DNA of 64,000 nucleotides from an uncultured Alphaproteobacteria bacterium (GCA_903934325.1 CAIZNH010000031.1:62001-126000); one strand, 5' to 3'. Positions 32,322 through 42,331 are shown, numbered from the stretch's first letter. The notes: generated from the sequence alone by a model not told the origin. Numbers and translations: made by a program.

Positions 32322-33556
32322 CGCGCCCCGGCAATCCCGCATGTCGCCAGCAGAGCTTCGATCTGCTTGGCTACCCCGAAAAACCCTGCCTTGGCATGGG
32401 GCCAGGTGGCGCGGTCGAGATCGCCCAGGAGGGTGATCACGCGCCCCCCGGATGCCAGTGCCGCAATCTCCGGCGCGAGCGCATCGCGGGTCCATCCGGC
32501 GGGTAAGTAAGGCACGGCGATGCGGCTGACGCCTGCGGCTTCGAGCAGCGGCGCAAGCGGCTCGCCCGCGCTCCACTCTACCGCAGAACAGCCGAACGCC
32601 GCAGCGGCCTCGGCCATCCCGCCCGCCAGCGCCCCTTGCGCGAAAGCCGCGGCATGGGTGCCAAGCGCACCGGGCGAGCGCGCCGCGGCCCGCCCCGCGC
32701 CGATCACCAGCGCGGGTGCTTTCGGCAGAGCGAGCGGGGCGTGATGCGCGGCCTCGTCATGCAGCAGCAGCGCGAAGGGCTCCGCGAAATCCTCAGGGCT
32801 TGTCGGCGGCGGCAGATCGGGCAGGCGGCGGGCATATTCCTGCGGCTCGCTGAGCGGTTCGGCATCCTCTGCCAAGCCCTCAGCGGCCAGGGGGCCACCC
32901 TCGCGTCCGGCGGTGTAGCGCGCGATATTCTCGGCCCTTGCGAGGTAGTGCTTGCCCTTGGTGTGCAGACCCACGACCCAGCGCCACGACAGCGTGTTCG
33001 AGGCGGCATCGGCGTCCATCAGGTGCCTGAGGAACAGGTCCGCACCCAGCCGCCAGTCGAGCTTCAGCGTGAAGATCCAGATGCTCGCAAACCACATCCG
33101 CGCGTGATTGTGGAGGTAGCCGGTCTCTACCAGCTCCTGCACCCAGACATCGAAGGCGGCGATGCCGGTGCGCCCTTCCACCGCCTCAGCATAGGCCTTG
33201 CGCAGGCCCGCATTGCCCTCCAGCGCGGCGAGCCCATGGTCGCGGCCCTTGCAGTAATCGTCCCAGATCTGGGGGCGCTGTTCGAGGTAGCCCTTGAAGT
33301 AGAGCCGCCAGAACACCTCGGCGATGAACTTCTCGGCCGCCCGCGGGGAATGCTGGCCGAGCACCGCCTCCAGCACTTCGGGCGCGCCGATCAAACCGGC
33401 GTGGAGCCAGGGCGATAACTGGCTGACATTGCCACGCGCGCCTTCTGCGGCCGGACCATCATCGGCGTTGCGAGTCTCGGCATAGTGGCGCCCGGCGGCG
33501 TGCAGAAATTCGGCGAGGCGCGCAAGGCCGCGCGCGCGGGAAGGGGTGAAGTCCAT
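32318..33556 (-). CDS. Photolyase/cryptochrome-like FAD-binding protein with swapped domain order
   Basis: 412 residues. The N-terminal part (about 40-215) is the photolyase FAD-binding helical domain: NVSQLSPWLHAGLIGAPEVL, FIAEVFWRLYFKGYL, TGIAAFDVWVQELVETGYLHNHARMW and LMDADAASNTLSWRWVVG match the FAD-contacting motifs of DNA photolyases. The usual N-terminal antenna domain is absent. The C-terminal part (about 275-412) looks like a Rossmann-type domain (ALVIGAGRAAA, VSRIAVPYLPAGW, VITLLGDLDRATWPHAKAGFF) that resembles part of a photolyase alpha/beta domain placed after, not before, the FAD domain. DNA repair or blue-light sensing is possible but unproven. Confidence 0.78.
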   Translation of the reverse strand: MDFTPSRARGLARLAEFLHAAGRHYAETRNADDGPAAEGARGNVSQLSPWLHAGLIGAPEVLEAVLGQHSPRAAEKFIAEVFWRLYFKGYLEQRPQIWDDYCKGRDHGLAALEGNAGLRKAYAEAVEGRTGIAAFDVWVQELVETGYLHNHARMWFASIWIFTLKLDWRLGADLFLRHLMDADAASNTLSWRWVVGLHTKGKHYLARAENIARYTAGREGGPLAAEGLAEDAEPLSEPQEYARRLPDLPPPTSPEDFAEPFALLLHDEAAHHAPLALPKAPALVIGAGRAAARSPGALGTHAAAFAQGALAGGMAEAAAAFGCSAVEWSAGEPLAPLLEAAGVSRIAVPYLPAGWTRDALAPEIAALASGGRVITLLGDLDRATWPHAKAGFFGVAKQIEALLATCGIAGAR

Positions 33557-33620
33557 GGGCGGGCAATGCCTTGGCGCGCACGCGGTTCCGCCCTATTCCT
33601 GCAAGTGAGGAGAGACTTTC

Positions 33621-34070
33621 ATGCAACCCTGCTGCCTTCCGCTGCTCGCCGCGCTCACGCTCGCTGCCGCCTGCACCCCTGCCAAGACCGACGGGATCGA
33701 TCCGCAAGGCAAGGCCTTCGATGCGGTGTCACCCGACGAGGTGGTGACGCTGATGGGCAACGAGCCGTTCTGGAACCTCAGGATCACCCGTGACACCGCG
33801 CTCTGGACCACGCCCGAGAACCCTGACAGCACGCCAATCGCCGTCACCCGCTTTGCCGGAAATGGCGGGCTGGGCTTTAACGGCACGCTTGACGGCAAGC
33901 CGCTCACCGCCGCGCTCACCCCCGGGCAATGTTCGGACGGGATGAGCGACCGGCGCTATCCCTTCGTCGCCACTATCGCTTTGGGCGGGGAGACTTTGCA
34001 GGGCTGCGGCTATACCACAGGCCAGCCGTTCACCGGCGGCGAAGGTTCACCCGAGGGAGACACACCATGA
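33621..34070 (+). CDS. COG3650-type lipoprotein
   Basis: 149 residues. Lipobox LAAAC at about 14-18 marks an exported lipoprotein. The mature domain has GNEPFWNLRITRDTALWTTP and PGQCSDGMSDRRYPFVATIAL, the signature of COG3650 membrane proteins of unknown function (a small beta-barrel; the Cys pair could form a disulfide). The stop overlaps the downstream GFA gene start (ATGA), so the two are coupled. Divergent from the photolyase-like gene. Confidence 0.82.
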   Translation: MQPCCLPLLAALTLAAACTPAKTDGIDPQGKAFDAVSPDEVVTLMGNEPFWNLRITRDTALWTTPENPDSTPIAVTRFAGNGGLGFNGTLDGKPLTAALTPGQCSDGMSDRRYPFVATIALGGETLQGCGYTTGQPFTGGEGSPEGDTP

Positions 34071-34474
34071 CCATGACCGGAGGCTGCCTGTGCGGCAAGG
34101 TGCGCTACACCTGCGAGAGCGATCCGCTGCTCTGCGTCACCTGCCATTGCAAGAACTGCCAGCGGCAGGCGGGATCGAGCCTTTCGGTGATCATCGGCGT
34201 GCCCACCGATGCCGTCAGCCACGAGGGCGAGCTCACCACCTATAACGACACCGGCGACAGCGGCGCGACCGTGCGGCGCCAGTTCTGCGGCACCTGCGGA
34301 TCGCCCGTGTTCACGCGGGTCGGAAGCCCGCCGGGGATGATGTTCATCAAGGCTGGAACGCTGGATGATACCAGCATCCTCAAGCCCGCCTTCCACTGCT
34401 ACACCAAGAGCAAGCAGGACTGGGTGGAGCTGGGCGATATTCCCGGCTTCGAGACCGTGCCCCAAGGCCTCTAG
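34067..34474 (+). CDS. GFA/CENP-V family zinc protein
   Basis: 135-residue member of the glutathione-dependent formaldehyde-activating enzyme fold. Zinc ligands: GGCLCGK (Cys7, Cys9), CVTCHCKNCQ and FCGTCGSP. Length matches single-domain GFA proteins. Members adduct formaldehyde to glutathione, but most homologues have no proven activity. The start overlaps the lipoprotein stop at ATGA, and the 3' end overlaps the convergent peptidase gene by 4 bp. Confidence 0.9.
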   Translation: MTMTGGCLCGKVRYTCESDPLLCVTCHCKNCQRQAGSSLSVIIGVPTDAVSHEGELTTYNDTGDSGATVRRQFCGTCGSPVFTRVGSPPGMMFIKAGTLDDTSILKPAFHCYTKSKQDWVELGDIPGFETVPQGL

Positions 34475-35919
34475 AACATCCCGGGCACTTCGAACTGCCC
34501 GGCGCGGGGGCGGTCCGACATCAGCGGCAGGCGATCGGGCAGATCGAGGCCCGAACGCGCGCGCTGCGCCTCGTCCGCGCCCTTGGGTGATCCTGCGAGC
34601 GGCGTGCAGCTGCGTCCGGCGAGGAAATCGAGCGCGGTGCGGATCGAGGCCTCGTTCGTATCGCCCAGCGGACGGGTGATATCGTCTCCGGCGCGGCAGG
34701 AATTGGGCACCACGCCCGCGAGGCCGTTGAAATATTCGCCTTGGCCGTTGGCGTTCACCGTCTGGAAGGTCAGCGCGCGGATGCGCAGGTCGCAGGCCGT
34801 GAGGTCAAACCCGTCCTGCCCCACCGGCTTGCCAAAGGTGTTGCCGCCCACCAGCGCCATGTTGGTGCCGAGATAGGGGATCATCGCATTGGCGATCAGC
34901 TCGCTGGCCGAGGCGCTGGCGCTGGTGGTGATGAAGGCGAGCCGCGTCGGCGCAATCGCATTGGCTTCGCTGCGGAAGGTGCGGGTGGTGTTGAGCGCGG
35001 ATTTGGAAGCGCGCAGCACGGTGCGGCCGAACACCTGCCCGGTGCGGCCCGATCCGAGCAGATCGCCCATCACCTCGGCCACTTCCACCAACCCGCCGCC
35101 ATTATAGCGCAGGTCGATGATGACTTCGCTCACCCCCTGCGCACGGAACTGGCCGAAGGCGCTGCGCAGCTGGTTCGATGCATCGGCGACGATGAAGGTG
35201 CGCAGGTTGATATAGCCGACCCGCTTGGAGCCATCATTGAGGATCACCGCGCCGTAGCGGTCGGACACCGGATCGAGCGCGAAGTCGGTCTTGGTCACCG
35301 AGCGCTCGATGGTCGGCCCGCCGGGCTGCTGGATGAAGCGCAGCACGCGCGCGGTGCCGGCGGTGGTGGGACCGAGGGCATTGACCACGGCTTGCGGCCC
35401 GCCGCTTGCCATCAGGCTGGATACGCTTTGCAGCGTGTTGGCGGTGGTGCCGATGGCGGTGATCTCGGTCCCGCGGTCGAGGCCTGCGGCCAGCCCGTTG
35501 GCGCCTTCGAACGCCTCGGTCACGAACACGCGATTGGCTGCCGTGTCATTGAACAGGCGGATGCCGAAGCCCGCCGAGGAGCCCGAGCTGATCAGCGCGT
35601 TTTCCTCGGCGATCGAGGTGGCGAAGGTGAAGCCGCGATCCCGGCTGACCGCCCGCGCCGGGGCGACCCGCGCATCGAGATAGGCCTGCAAGGTGGTGAC
35701 GCTCGACCGGTTCACGCTCGCGAGCAGATCGGGGAAGAGGTACCATTCATTGAGGACATTGTCGGCAAAGTCCTGCTGCGCGGCCAGCGAGCAGCCGCCC
35801 GTGGCAGGAGGCGTGCCGCCGCCGCTGCCGGTGGGCGGGGTGGTGGACGATCCGCCGCCGCCACAGCTTGCCAATGCAATCGCGAGAACGGAGCTGAGCG
35901 CGGTACGGGCGGCATTCAT
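34471..35919 (-). CDS. S41 family C-terminal-processing peptidase, lipoprotein
   Basis: 482 residues. Lipobox IALASC (about 14-19) is followed by a Gly/Ser/Thr/Pro-rich spacer, so the protein is probably anchored in the outer membrane. A PDZ-like region (about 110-190, GFGIRLF and GLDRGTEITAIG) precedes the S41 protease core: YINLRTF, IIDLRYNGGGLV, and SASASASELIANAM carrying the catalytic serine in S-A-S-E, with GGNTFGKPVGQ supplying the lysine. Tail-specific-protease-like; substrate unknown. ATG 35919 (MNAARTAL) opens the signal sequence. Confidence 0.88.
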   Translation of the reverse strand: MNAARTALSSVLAIALASCGGGGSSTTPPTGSGGGTPPATGGCSLAAQQDFADNVLNEWYLFPDLLASVNRSSVTTLQAYLDARVAPARAVSRDRGFTFATSIAEENALISSGSSAGFGIRLFNDTAANRVFVTEAFEGANGLAAGLDRGTEITAIGTTANTLQSVSSLMASGGPQAVVNALGPTTAGTARVLRFIQQPGGPTIERSVTKTDFALDPVSDRYGAVILNDGSKRVGYINLRTFIVADASNQLRSAFGQFRAQGVSEVIIDLRYNGGGLVEVAEVMGDLLGSGRTGQVFGRTVLRASKSALNTTRTFRSEANAIAPTRLAFITTSASASASELIANAMIPYLGTNMALVGGNTFGKPVGQDGFDLTACDLRIRALTFQTVNANGQGEYFNGLAGVVPNSCRAGDDITRPLGDTNEASIRTALDFLAGRSCTPLAGSPKGADEAQRARSGLDLPDRLPLMSDRPRAGQFEVPGMF

Positions 35920-36182
35920 GGGACGAGCGACTCCGGCGAAAACGGCAGCTGTTGGGCGGGATGCAGCAGGCTTTGCTGCTACGCACCCGGGATGCCCAAT
36001 GGATGCAATGAAGCGCGCCCGAGGGCAAGTGGGCGCGAAAATCCTAGGGAAAAACACGGATTGGGGGCTGCGCAGGCCTGCTTTTGCGAAGGTTTTCCTC
36101 AGAATCCGGCAAAAACCACCCCCGCCCATCTCGTTTCTCGGGCGTGAAGGGACTAGCAGGAGGGCGATGCAACGACTCAATC

Positions 36183-36770
36183 ATGACTGATTTCCCTGCC
36201 TGGCTTGCACCCCGTGTGCCCGTTTCCGCGCGCCATTCCGGCCTCGCGGTGCTGGCGCTCGGCTCGGCCGAGGTGCTCGGACGCGGCGGTTTTGCGCTGA
36301 CCAGTCCGGCCTTCGCCGCGGGCGAGGAGCTCGACGGCAGCTTCACCGCTGCCGAAGAGGACGCGGTTGCGCCTCCGCTGGAATGGAGCGCGCCGCCGCC
36401 GGGTTCACAGGAACTGGTAATCGTGGTCGAGGAAGCCTCCGCCAAGAGCGCCGATCCCGCCTGCCACTGGCTGGTGTGGGGTCTGCCGGCCCAGCGCGGC
36501 AAGCTGCTCGAAGGCGAAGTGCCGCCGCGCACGGGCAAGAATGCTTTCGGCAATTCCGAATGGCTGCTGCCCGATGTGCCGGAAGGCGAGACGCGCCACT
36601 ACCTGTTCCAGATTTTCGCCACCGACCTGCCGCTCGTGCTGATGCCGGGTGCAAGCCGGGCGGAACTGCTCGCATCACTGCAAGGGTCGATCACGGCCTG
36701 CGCGGTGCTCCACGCCACCTTCACTGGCGGCGGGGATGACGATGCGGACTGGGAAGACGACGATATTTAA
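36183..36770 (+). CDS. YbhB/YbcL family Raf-kinase-inhibitor-like (PEBP) protein
   Basis: 195 residues, cytosolic, phosphatidylethanolamine-binding-protein fold. PPLEWSAPPPGSQELVIVVEE corresponds to the first PEBP motif (around PxLxWxxxP), CHWLVWGLP to the ligand-site strand (usually HWVxxNIP), and HYLFQIFATDLPL to the closing motif. The C-terminus is acidic (GGDDDADWEDDDI). E. coli homologues have no clear function. The ATG is at 36183. The SWIB gene follows after 30 bp, suggesting co-transcription. Confidence 0.85.
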   Translation: MTDFPAWLAPRVPVSARHSGLAVLALGSAEVLGRGGFALTSPAFAAGEELDGSFTAAEEDAVAPPLEWSAPPPGSQELVIVVEEASAKSADPACHWLVWGLPAQRGKLLEGEVPPRTGKNAFGNSEWLLPDVPEGETRHYLFQIFATDLPLVLMPGASRAELLASLQGSITACAVLHATFTGGGDDDADWEDDDI

Positions 36771-36800
36771 GTAACTGCCACTAAGACAAGGGAGTAGAAG

Positions 36801-37052
36801 ATGGCTGGTACGACCAACGCACTGCAGAAGCCGGTGACGCTTTCGGGTGAACTCGAAGCGGTGATCGGCAAGGGCCCGATGACCCGTGCCCAGGTGACCT
36901 CGAAGGTGTGGGAATACATCAAGGCCCACGGCCTGCAGGACAGCAAGGACAAGCGTCAGATCAATCCCGATGCCAAGCTTGGCGCGGTGATCGGCAACGC
37001 CCAGATCTCGATGTTCAAGATGACCGCTGCGGTTTCGAAGCACCTCAGCTAA
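36801..37052 (+). CDS. Stand-alone SWIB/MDM2 domain protein
   Basis: 83 residues, one SWIB domain: NALQKPVTLSGELEAVIG, MTRAQVTSKVWEYIKAHGLQD and KRQINPDAKLGAVIG follow the SWIB consensus closely. In eukaryotes the fold sits in chromatin remodelling subunits; in bacteria it occurs alone or fused to topoisomerase I, and free forms occur in alphaproteobacteria. Possible DNA- or nucleoid-related role by inference. SD AAGGGAG precedes the start. A strong terminator follows. Confidence 0.9.
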   Translation: MAGTTNALQKPVTLSGELEAVIGKGPMTRAQVTSKVWEYIKAHGLQDSKDKRQINPDAKLGAVIGNAQISMFKMTAAVSKHLS

Positions 37053-37087
37053 GACCGGCGCCCGCCTTCCGGCGGGATGCCACAGAC

Positions 37088-37128
37088 ACGGCGCGCGCGG
37101 CCTTCAGGCTTCGCGCGCCGTTTCGTTT
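37088..37128 (+). terminator. Rho-independent terminator of the SWIB gene
   Basis: Perfect 10-bp stem ACGGCGCGCG (37088-37097) with CGCGCGCCGT (37112-37121), followed by TTCGTTT. The loop contains the stop codon of the convergent DoxX gene. Confidence 0.75.
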
Positions 37129-37499
37129 GGGCGGCTCACCCGCCATGCGAGCCAGATGATCACCGGCTGGGCGAACATGCGCGGCACGTGATAGGCAAGG
37201 CCGAGCCCGCCGTCGGCACGGCCCATGTCCATGAGAAGATGGTTGATATTGGCCGGCCACACGCACAGCGCATAGAGCGCAAGGCCCCACCCTGCCGCCT
37301 GCCGCAGCCTGGCCGAAAAGGGCTGCACCAGCCCGATTGCACCGAGGATTTCGGCCACGCCCGTCAGCAGCACCACGGCTTTAGGCGCGGGCACCCAGTC
37401 AGGGGTGATGGTGAGGAAGGGAGCGGGCTTGATGAGGTGGATCACCCCGGCGGCGAAGTAGAATGCCGCCAGTAGCCAGCGCAGGATCGCGCGGGTCAT
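37104..37499 (-). CDS. DoxX family membrane protein
   Basis: 131 residues, four predicted membrane helices. ILRWLLAAFYFAAGVIHLIKP opens the first helix, LLTGVAEILGAIGLV the second, and MFAQPVIIWLAWRV the last; this matches the DoxX/DUF417-like membrane family. Roles proposed for relatives include quinone-linked redox and stress defence, none proven here. The ATG at 37499 overlaps the stop of the cupin gene (ATGA), so the two are translated together. Confidence 0.8.
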   Translation of the reverse strand: MTRAILRWLLAAFYFAAGVIHLIKPAPFLTITPDWVPAPKAVVLLTGVAEILGAIGLVQPFSARLRQAAGWGLALYALCVWPANINHLLMDMGRADGGLGLAYHVPRMFAQPVIIWLAWRVSRPNETAREA

Positions 37500-37936
37500 T
37501 GGCCCGGCTCCCAGCCCGGCTCCGCCAGCCGGAAGCCGGCAAAGTCGAACCCCGGCACCACCACGCAGGAGACGAGGCTGTAGCCGTGCACCGGCTCGCC
37601 AAAGGGGCGCGCGGCCTGCCATTCATGGGGTGCAACCAGGCCCTGCAATTGCTGGCCCGCACCCACATCCGCCCCGAGGATCACCGAGCGCGCCGGACCC
37701 GCATCATCGGCGGCAAGGCGGAGTTCGACCGGATCGCCCGCCTGCCACAACCACAGCTCGGCCGCATCGACCGTGTGCCAGTGCGAGGCCTCGCCCGCCT
37801 TCAGGAGAAAGATGATCGCGGTGCCCTGCGCGCGGCCATCCGGCCCTGCGTCCCCTCTCCACGTCTCCTTGTACCACCCGCCTTCGGGATGGGCAGCAAG
37901 CCCCAATTGTTCGATCAATCCGCTCGCGCTATCCAT
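37496..37936 (-). CDS. Cupin protein, DUF985 family
   Basis: 146 residues, single cupin barrel: EGGWYKETWR near the N-terminus (about 18-27), IFLLKAGEASHWHTVDAAELWLW as the metal-site motif, and YSLVSCVVVPGFDFAGF near the end, all characteristic of DUF985 (YML079-like). Ligand unknown. ATG 37936 (MDSASG) is the first start with family similarity. Four-base overlap with the DoxX gene downstream; the divergent dipeptidase starts 53 bp away. Confidence 0.88.
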   Translation of the reverse strand: MDSASGLIEQLGLAAHPEGGWYKETWRGDAGPDGRAQGTAIIFLLKAGEASHWHTVDAAELWLWQAGDPVELRLAADDAGPARSVILGADVGAGQQLQGLVAPHEWQAARPFGEPVHGYSLVSCVVVPGFDFAGFRLAEPGWEPGQ

Positions 37937-37988
37937 GGCCCATTCCTTGCCCGTATCCTCGGGCGCTCTAGCTTCGGGAACAGCCACG

Positions 37989-39261
37989 ATGCAATCTTTC
38001 CTGCCCTCGCGCCTTGCCCTTGCCGTGGCCCTGATCGTCGCCGCGCCCCTGTCTGCGCAGAAGGTGAGCGAGGAGCAGGCCGCCGCCACCGCCGCTGCCG
38101 CGCTCGATGCCGCGCCGGTGTTCGACGGGCACAACGACGCGCCCGGCCAGCTGCGCTCGCGCCAGAACAACCAGATCAACGCCTTCGACTTTACCGACAC
38201 GATGGACGAGCACGATCATGTCGGCGGCGATGACGGGGCGATGCACACCGATCTCGTCCGGCTGAAAAAGGGCAAGGTCGGCGCGCAATTCTGGTCGGTC
38301 TATGTGCCGCACAATGCCAACGAGCCTGCCGCGATCCAGCAGACCATCGAGCAGATCGACGTCACCAAGCGCCTGATCGCGAAGAACCCCGAGACCATGC
38401 GCTATGCCCTGACGGCCGATGAGGTCGAAACCGCGATGCGCGAGGGCAAGATCGCGTCCTTGCTGGGGATGGAGGGCGGCTATTCGATCGGATCGAGCCT
38501 TGCCGTGCTGCGCCAGTTCCACGCGATGGGCGCGCGTTACATGACGCTGACCCACAATTCGAACATCCCCTGGGCCGATGCGGCGACCGACGCGCCGCTG
38601 CATGGCGGGCTGACGGAGTTCGGCAAGGATGTGGTGCGCGAGATGAACCGGCTGGGGATGCTGGTCGATCTCTCCCATGTCAGCGAAGACACCATGATGG
38701 ACGCGCTCGATGTGGCGCAGGCTCCGGTGATCTTCAGCCATTCCGGCGCGCGGGGCGTTACCCCGCATCCGCGCAACGTGCCCGATGCCGTGCTCGCGCG
38801 CCTGCCTCAGAACGGGGGGGTGGTGATGGTGGTCGCTCTGCCGCGCTTCATCAACGAGGATATCCGCCAGTGGGACGCGCGCCGTGCGGGCGAGCTGGCG
38901 CGGATGAGGGCCGTGCACCTCGGCAATCCCGCCGCCGCCACCAAGGCGATGGAGGCATGGCTCGCCGCGAACCCCGAACCCAAGAGCACCATCACCGACG
39001 TTGCCGACCATATCGACCACATCCGCAAGGTGGCAGGGGGCGAGCATATCGGAATCGGCGGCGATTATGACGGCATGCCGATCGGCCCGGTCGGGATGGA
39101 GGACGTCAGCGGCTATCCGGCGCTGTTCACCGAACTGGCGCGGCGCGGCTATTCGCAGGCCGAGCTGGAGATGATCGCCAGCCGCAACATCCTGCGGGTG
39201 ATGCGCGCCGCCGAAGCCTATGCCGCAAGCGTCGCGGACATGGCCCCGATCGAGACGCTGA

Positions 39262-39284
<23 letters not shown>
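37989..39284 (+). CDS. Membrane dipeptidase (renal dipeptidase family, M19), exported
   Basis: 431 residues. Signal peptide about 1-23 (ending LSAQ). Dinuclear zinc ligands: FDGHND (His48, Asp50), the bridging Glu in GMEGGYSIG, and His residues in LSHVSE and [16 protein letters not shown] near the C-terminus is also conserved. Cleaves dipeptides, including some D-residues, in the periplasm. Its 3' end overlaps convergent dapD by 23 bp. Confidence 0.93.
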
Positions 39285-40098
<814 letters not shown>

Positions 40099-40163
40099 GC
40101 GAGGTCTCCGGCGGTCAGAAATACGCCTGCGCGCCTAGACGCGCCGAAGACACACGGCAAGCG

Positions 40164-41234
40164 TTACGCAGGCATTCCGGCGGCCAGCGCGAATTCATAA
40201 GCCCGCTCGGCCAGCGGGCGCACGCGGTCGCTCATGGCCTGGGCGTGGGCGCTGGAGGCGGTGCCGTCGATCACGCGCTTCTTGATGCCCTGCATGATGC
40301 CCGCCAGCCGGAACAGGTTATAGGCGAAGTACCAGTCCATCGGCGGCACGGGGAAACCGGTCTTGGCGACATAGCGCGACACCGCCTCTTCCTGAGAGGG
40401 GATGCCGAGGCTCGCGATATCCAGCCCCACCAGCCCGGCGCGGCCATCGGCCGGGTTGTGCCAGTTGAGCATCAGGTAGCTGAAGTCGGCAATCGGATCG
40501 CCCAGTGTCGACAGCTCCCAGTCGAGCACCGCGATGATGCGGGCTTCCGTCTTGTGGAAGATCACATTGTCGAGCCGGTAGTCGCCATGCACCACGCTGG
40601 AGCCATGCTGCGGCGGGATGGTCTGCGGCAGCCATTCGATCAGCCGCTCCATTTCCGGCATCAGCTCGGTTTCGGAGAGCTTGTACTGCTTGGTCCAGCG
40701 GGTGATCTGGCGGGCGCAGTAATCATTGGGCTTGCCGAATTCGCCCATGCCGATTTTCTCGGGCTCGCGCAGGTGCAGCTCGGCCATGGTGTCGATCAGC
40801 GCGTTGTAATGTTCGCGGCGCTCTTCGGGCGAGAGGCCGGGCAGCGCACCGTTCCACAAGCTGCGGCCATCGGCCATGCTCATCACGAAGAACTTGGAGC
40901 CGATCACCTCCACATCCTCGCACAGGCCATAGGTGCGCGGGACGGGGAAGCCGGTGGGGTAGAGCCCCGTCATCGCCGCATATTCGCGGTCCACAGCGTG
41001 GGCGCTGGGCAGCAGCTTGCCGAAAGGCTGGCGGCGCAGCACGTAGGAGGCGCCCGGCGTGTCGATCCGGTAGGTCGGGTTCGACTGGCCGCCCTTGAAC
41101 TTGGTGTAGCTGATCGGGCCTTCGAAGCCTTCGACATTGGCTTCGAACCACGCGGTGAGGCTGGCAAGGTCGAGCGCGTCCTTCTCGGTCACTTCGACCG
41201 TGCCGACCATTTCCTTGTCGAAATCAATGTCCAT
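40164..41234 (-). CDS. Phosphotransferase family protein (APH/ACAD10-N-terminal-like)
   Basis: 356 residues of the aminoglycoside phosphotransferase/choline kinase fold. Kinase-like motifs: KGGQSNPTYRIDT (nucleotide loop), VVHGDYRLDNVIF (catalytic HGDxxxxN) and VLDWELSTLGDPIADFSYL (metal-binding D). In mammals this domain is fused to acyl-CoA dehydrogenase (ACAD10/11), which handles 4-hydroxyacyl-CoAs by phosphorylation. Here it neighbours separate ADH and ACAD genes, which fits such a pathway. The start overlaps the ADH stop by 1 bp (TGATG). Confidence 0.88.
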   Translation of the reverse strand: MDIDFDKEMVGTVEVTEKDALDLASLTAWFEANVEGFEGPISYTKFKGGQSNPTYRIDTPGASYVLRRQPFGKLLPSAHAVDREYAAMTGLYPTGFPVPRTYGLCEDVEVIGSKFFVMSMADGRSLWNGALPGLSPEERREHYNALIDTMAELHLREPEKIGMGEFGKPNDYCARQITRWTKQYKLSETELMPEMERLIEWLPQTIPPQHGSSVVHGDYRLDNVIFHKTEARIIAVLDWELSTLGDPIADFSYLMLNWHNPADGRAGLVGLDIASLGIPSQEEAVSRYVAKTGFPVPPMDWYFAYNLFRLAGIMQGIKKRVIDGTASSAHAQAMSDRVRPLAERAYEFALAAGMPA

Positions 41235-42322
41235 CAGTCGAACACCACGACGGTGCGGGCGGCATGGCCGGCGCGCATTGTGTTGAAGCCTTCGTTCACC
41301 TGATCGAGCGTGATCCGCTCGGCGATGATCGTGTCGAGATCGAGCAGCCCGCGCAGGTAGAAATCGACAAGGCGCGGCAGATCGACGGGGAAGTGGTTCA
41401 TCCCCATCAAGGCGCCCATCAGCTTCTTCCCGCCGAGCAGGTCAAACGCCGACAGGCCGACCTTGCAGTCCAGCGGCATCATGCCGAGGATCACCGCCGT
41501 GCCCCCGCGCCGCAGCGATGCGACAGCGAGATCGGCCGAGGCCTGACGGCCCACCGCCTCGATCCCCCAGTCCACTCCGCCGCCCGAGATCGCGATGATC
41601 TGCTTGGCGGCGTCTTCGGCAAGGGCATCGACCGTGTGGGTCGCGCCCAGCACCTGCGCCAGCTCGCGCTTTTCGGGCAGGGGATCGGCGGCGATGATCT
41701 TGCCCGCGCCGGCGATTTTCGCGGCGTTGATCGCGGCAAGGCCCACCCCGCCGCAGCCGACCACCAGCACGGTTTCGCCCGGGGTCACCTTGCAGGCGTT
41801 GAAGATCGTGCCTGCCCCTGTCGTCACCGCGCAGCCGAGCAGCGCCGCACGATCGAAGGGCATGTCCTTGTCGATCGAAACGCAGGCGTGCTCGTGGATC
41901 AGCATCTGCTCCGACAGGGCGGAGAGGTTGAGCATCTGGTTGACCGGCGAACCATCGGCAAAGGCGATGCGCGAGGTCTCGCCCTTCTGGCGGCGCGTGT
42001 CCCCGCCAAGGCACAGGGCCATGCGGCCCGTCACGCAGAACTCGCAGTGGCCGCAGAAGGCCGAGAGGCAGGAGACCACGTGATCGCCGGGTTTCACGGT
42101 GCGCACTTCCGAGCCCACCGCGCGCACGATGCCCGCTGCCTCGTGCCCGGGAATGCAGGGCAGGGCGTGGGGATAATGCCCGTCGATGAAGTGCAGGTCC
42201 GAATGGCACAACCCGCAGGCCTTGGTGTCGATCAGGACTTCATGCGGACCGGGCGCGGCATAGGTGACCTCTGCAATGCGCAGACCCTGGTCGGGTTGTT
42301 CAAGGATGGCGGCTTTTGCCAT
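41234..42322 (-). CDS. Zn-dependent alcohol dehydrogenase (class III/MDR type)
   Basis: 362-residue medium-chain dehydrogenase. Catalytic zinc CGLCHSD and GHE (PCIPGHEAAG), structural zinc CGHCEFC plus downstream Cys, cofactor motif VVGCGGVGLAAINAAK with AADP after the second strand. Similar to aryl/allyl- or long-chain alcohol dehydrogenases of catabolic clusters. ATG 42322 (MAKAAIL) has the SD CGGAG 8 nt upstream, at the edge of the family A repeat at 42332-42423. Same strand and direction as the ACAD upstream and the phosphotransferase downstream. Confidence 0.9.
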   Translation of the reverse strand: MAKAAILEQPDQGLRIAEVTYAAPGPHEVLIDTKACGLCHSDLHFIDGHYPHALPCIPGHEAAGIVRAVGSEVRTVKPGDHVVSCLSAFCGHCEFCVTGRMALCLGGDTRRQKGETSRIAFADGSPVNQMLNLSALSEQMLIHEHACVSIDKDMPFDRAALLGCAVTTGAGTIFNACKVTPGETVLVVGCGGVGLAAINAAKIAGAGKIIAADPLPEKRELAQVLGATHTVDALAEDAAKQIIAISGGGVDWGIEAVGRQASADLAVASLRRGGTAVILGMMPLDCKVGLSAFDLLGGKKLMGALMGMNHFPVDLPRLVDFYLRGLLDLDTIIAERITLDQVNEGFNTMRAGHAARTVVVFD

Positions 42323-42331
42323 GAGCAAACT

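Noticed and set aside
34741..36147. 468-codon + strand frame opposite the S41 peptidase
   Set aside because: No homology pattern; the peptidase has lipobox and catalytic motifs.
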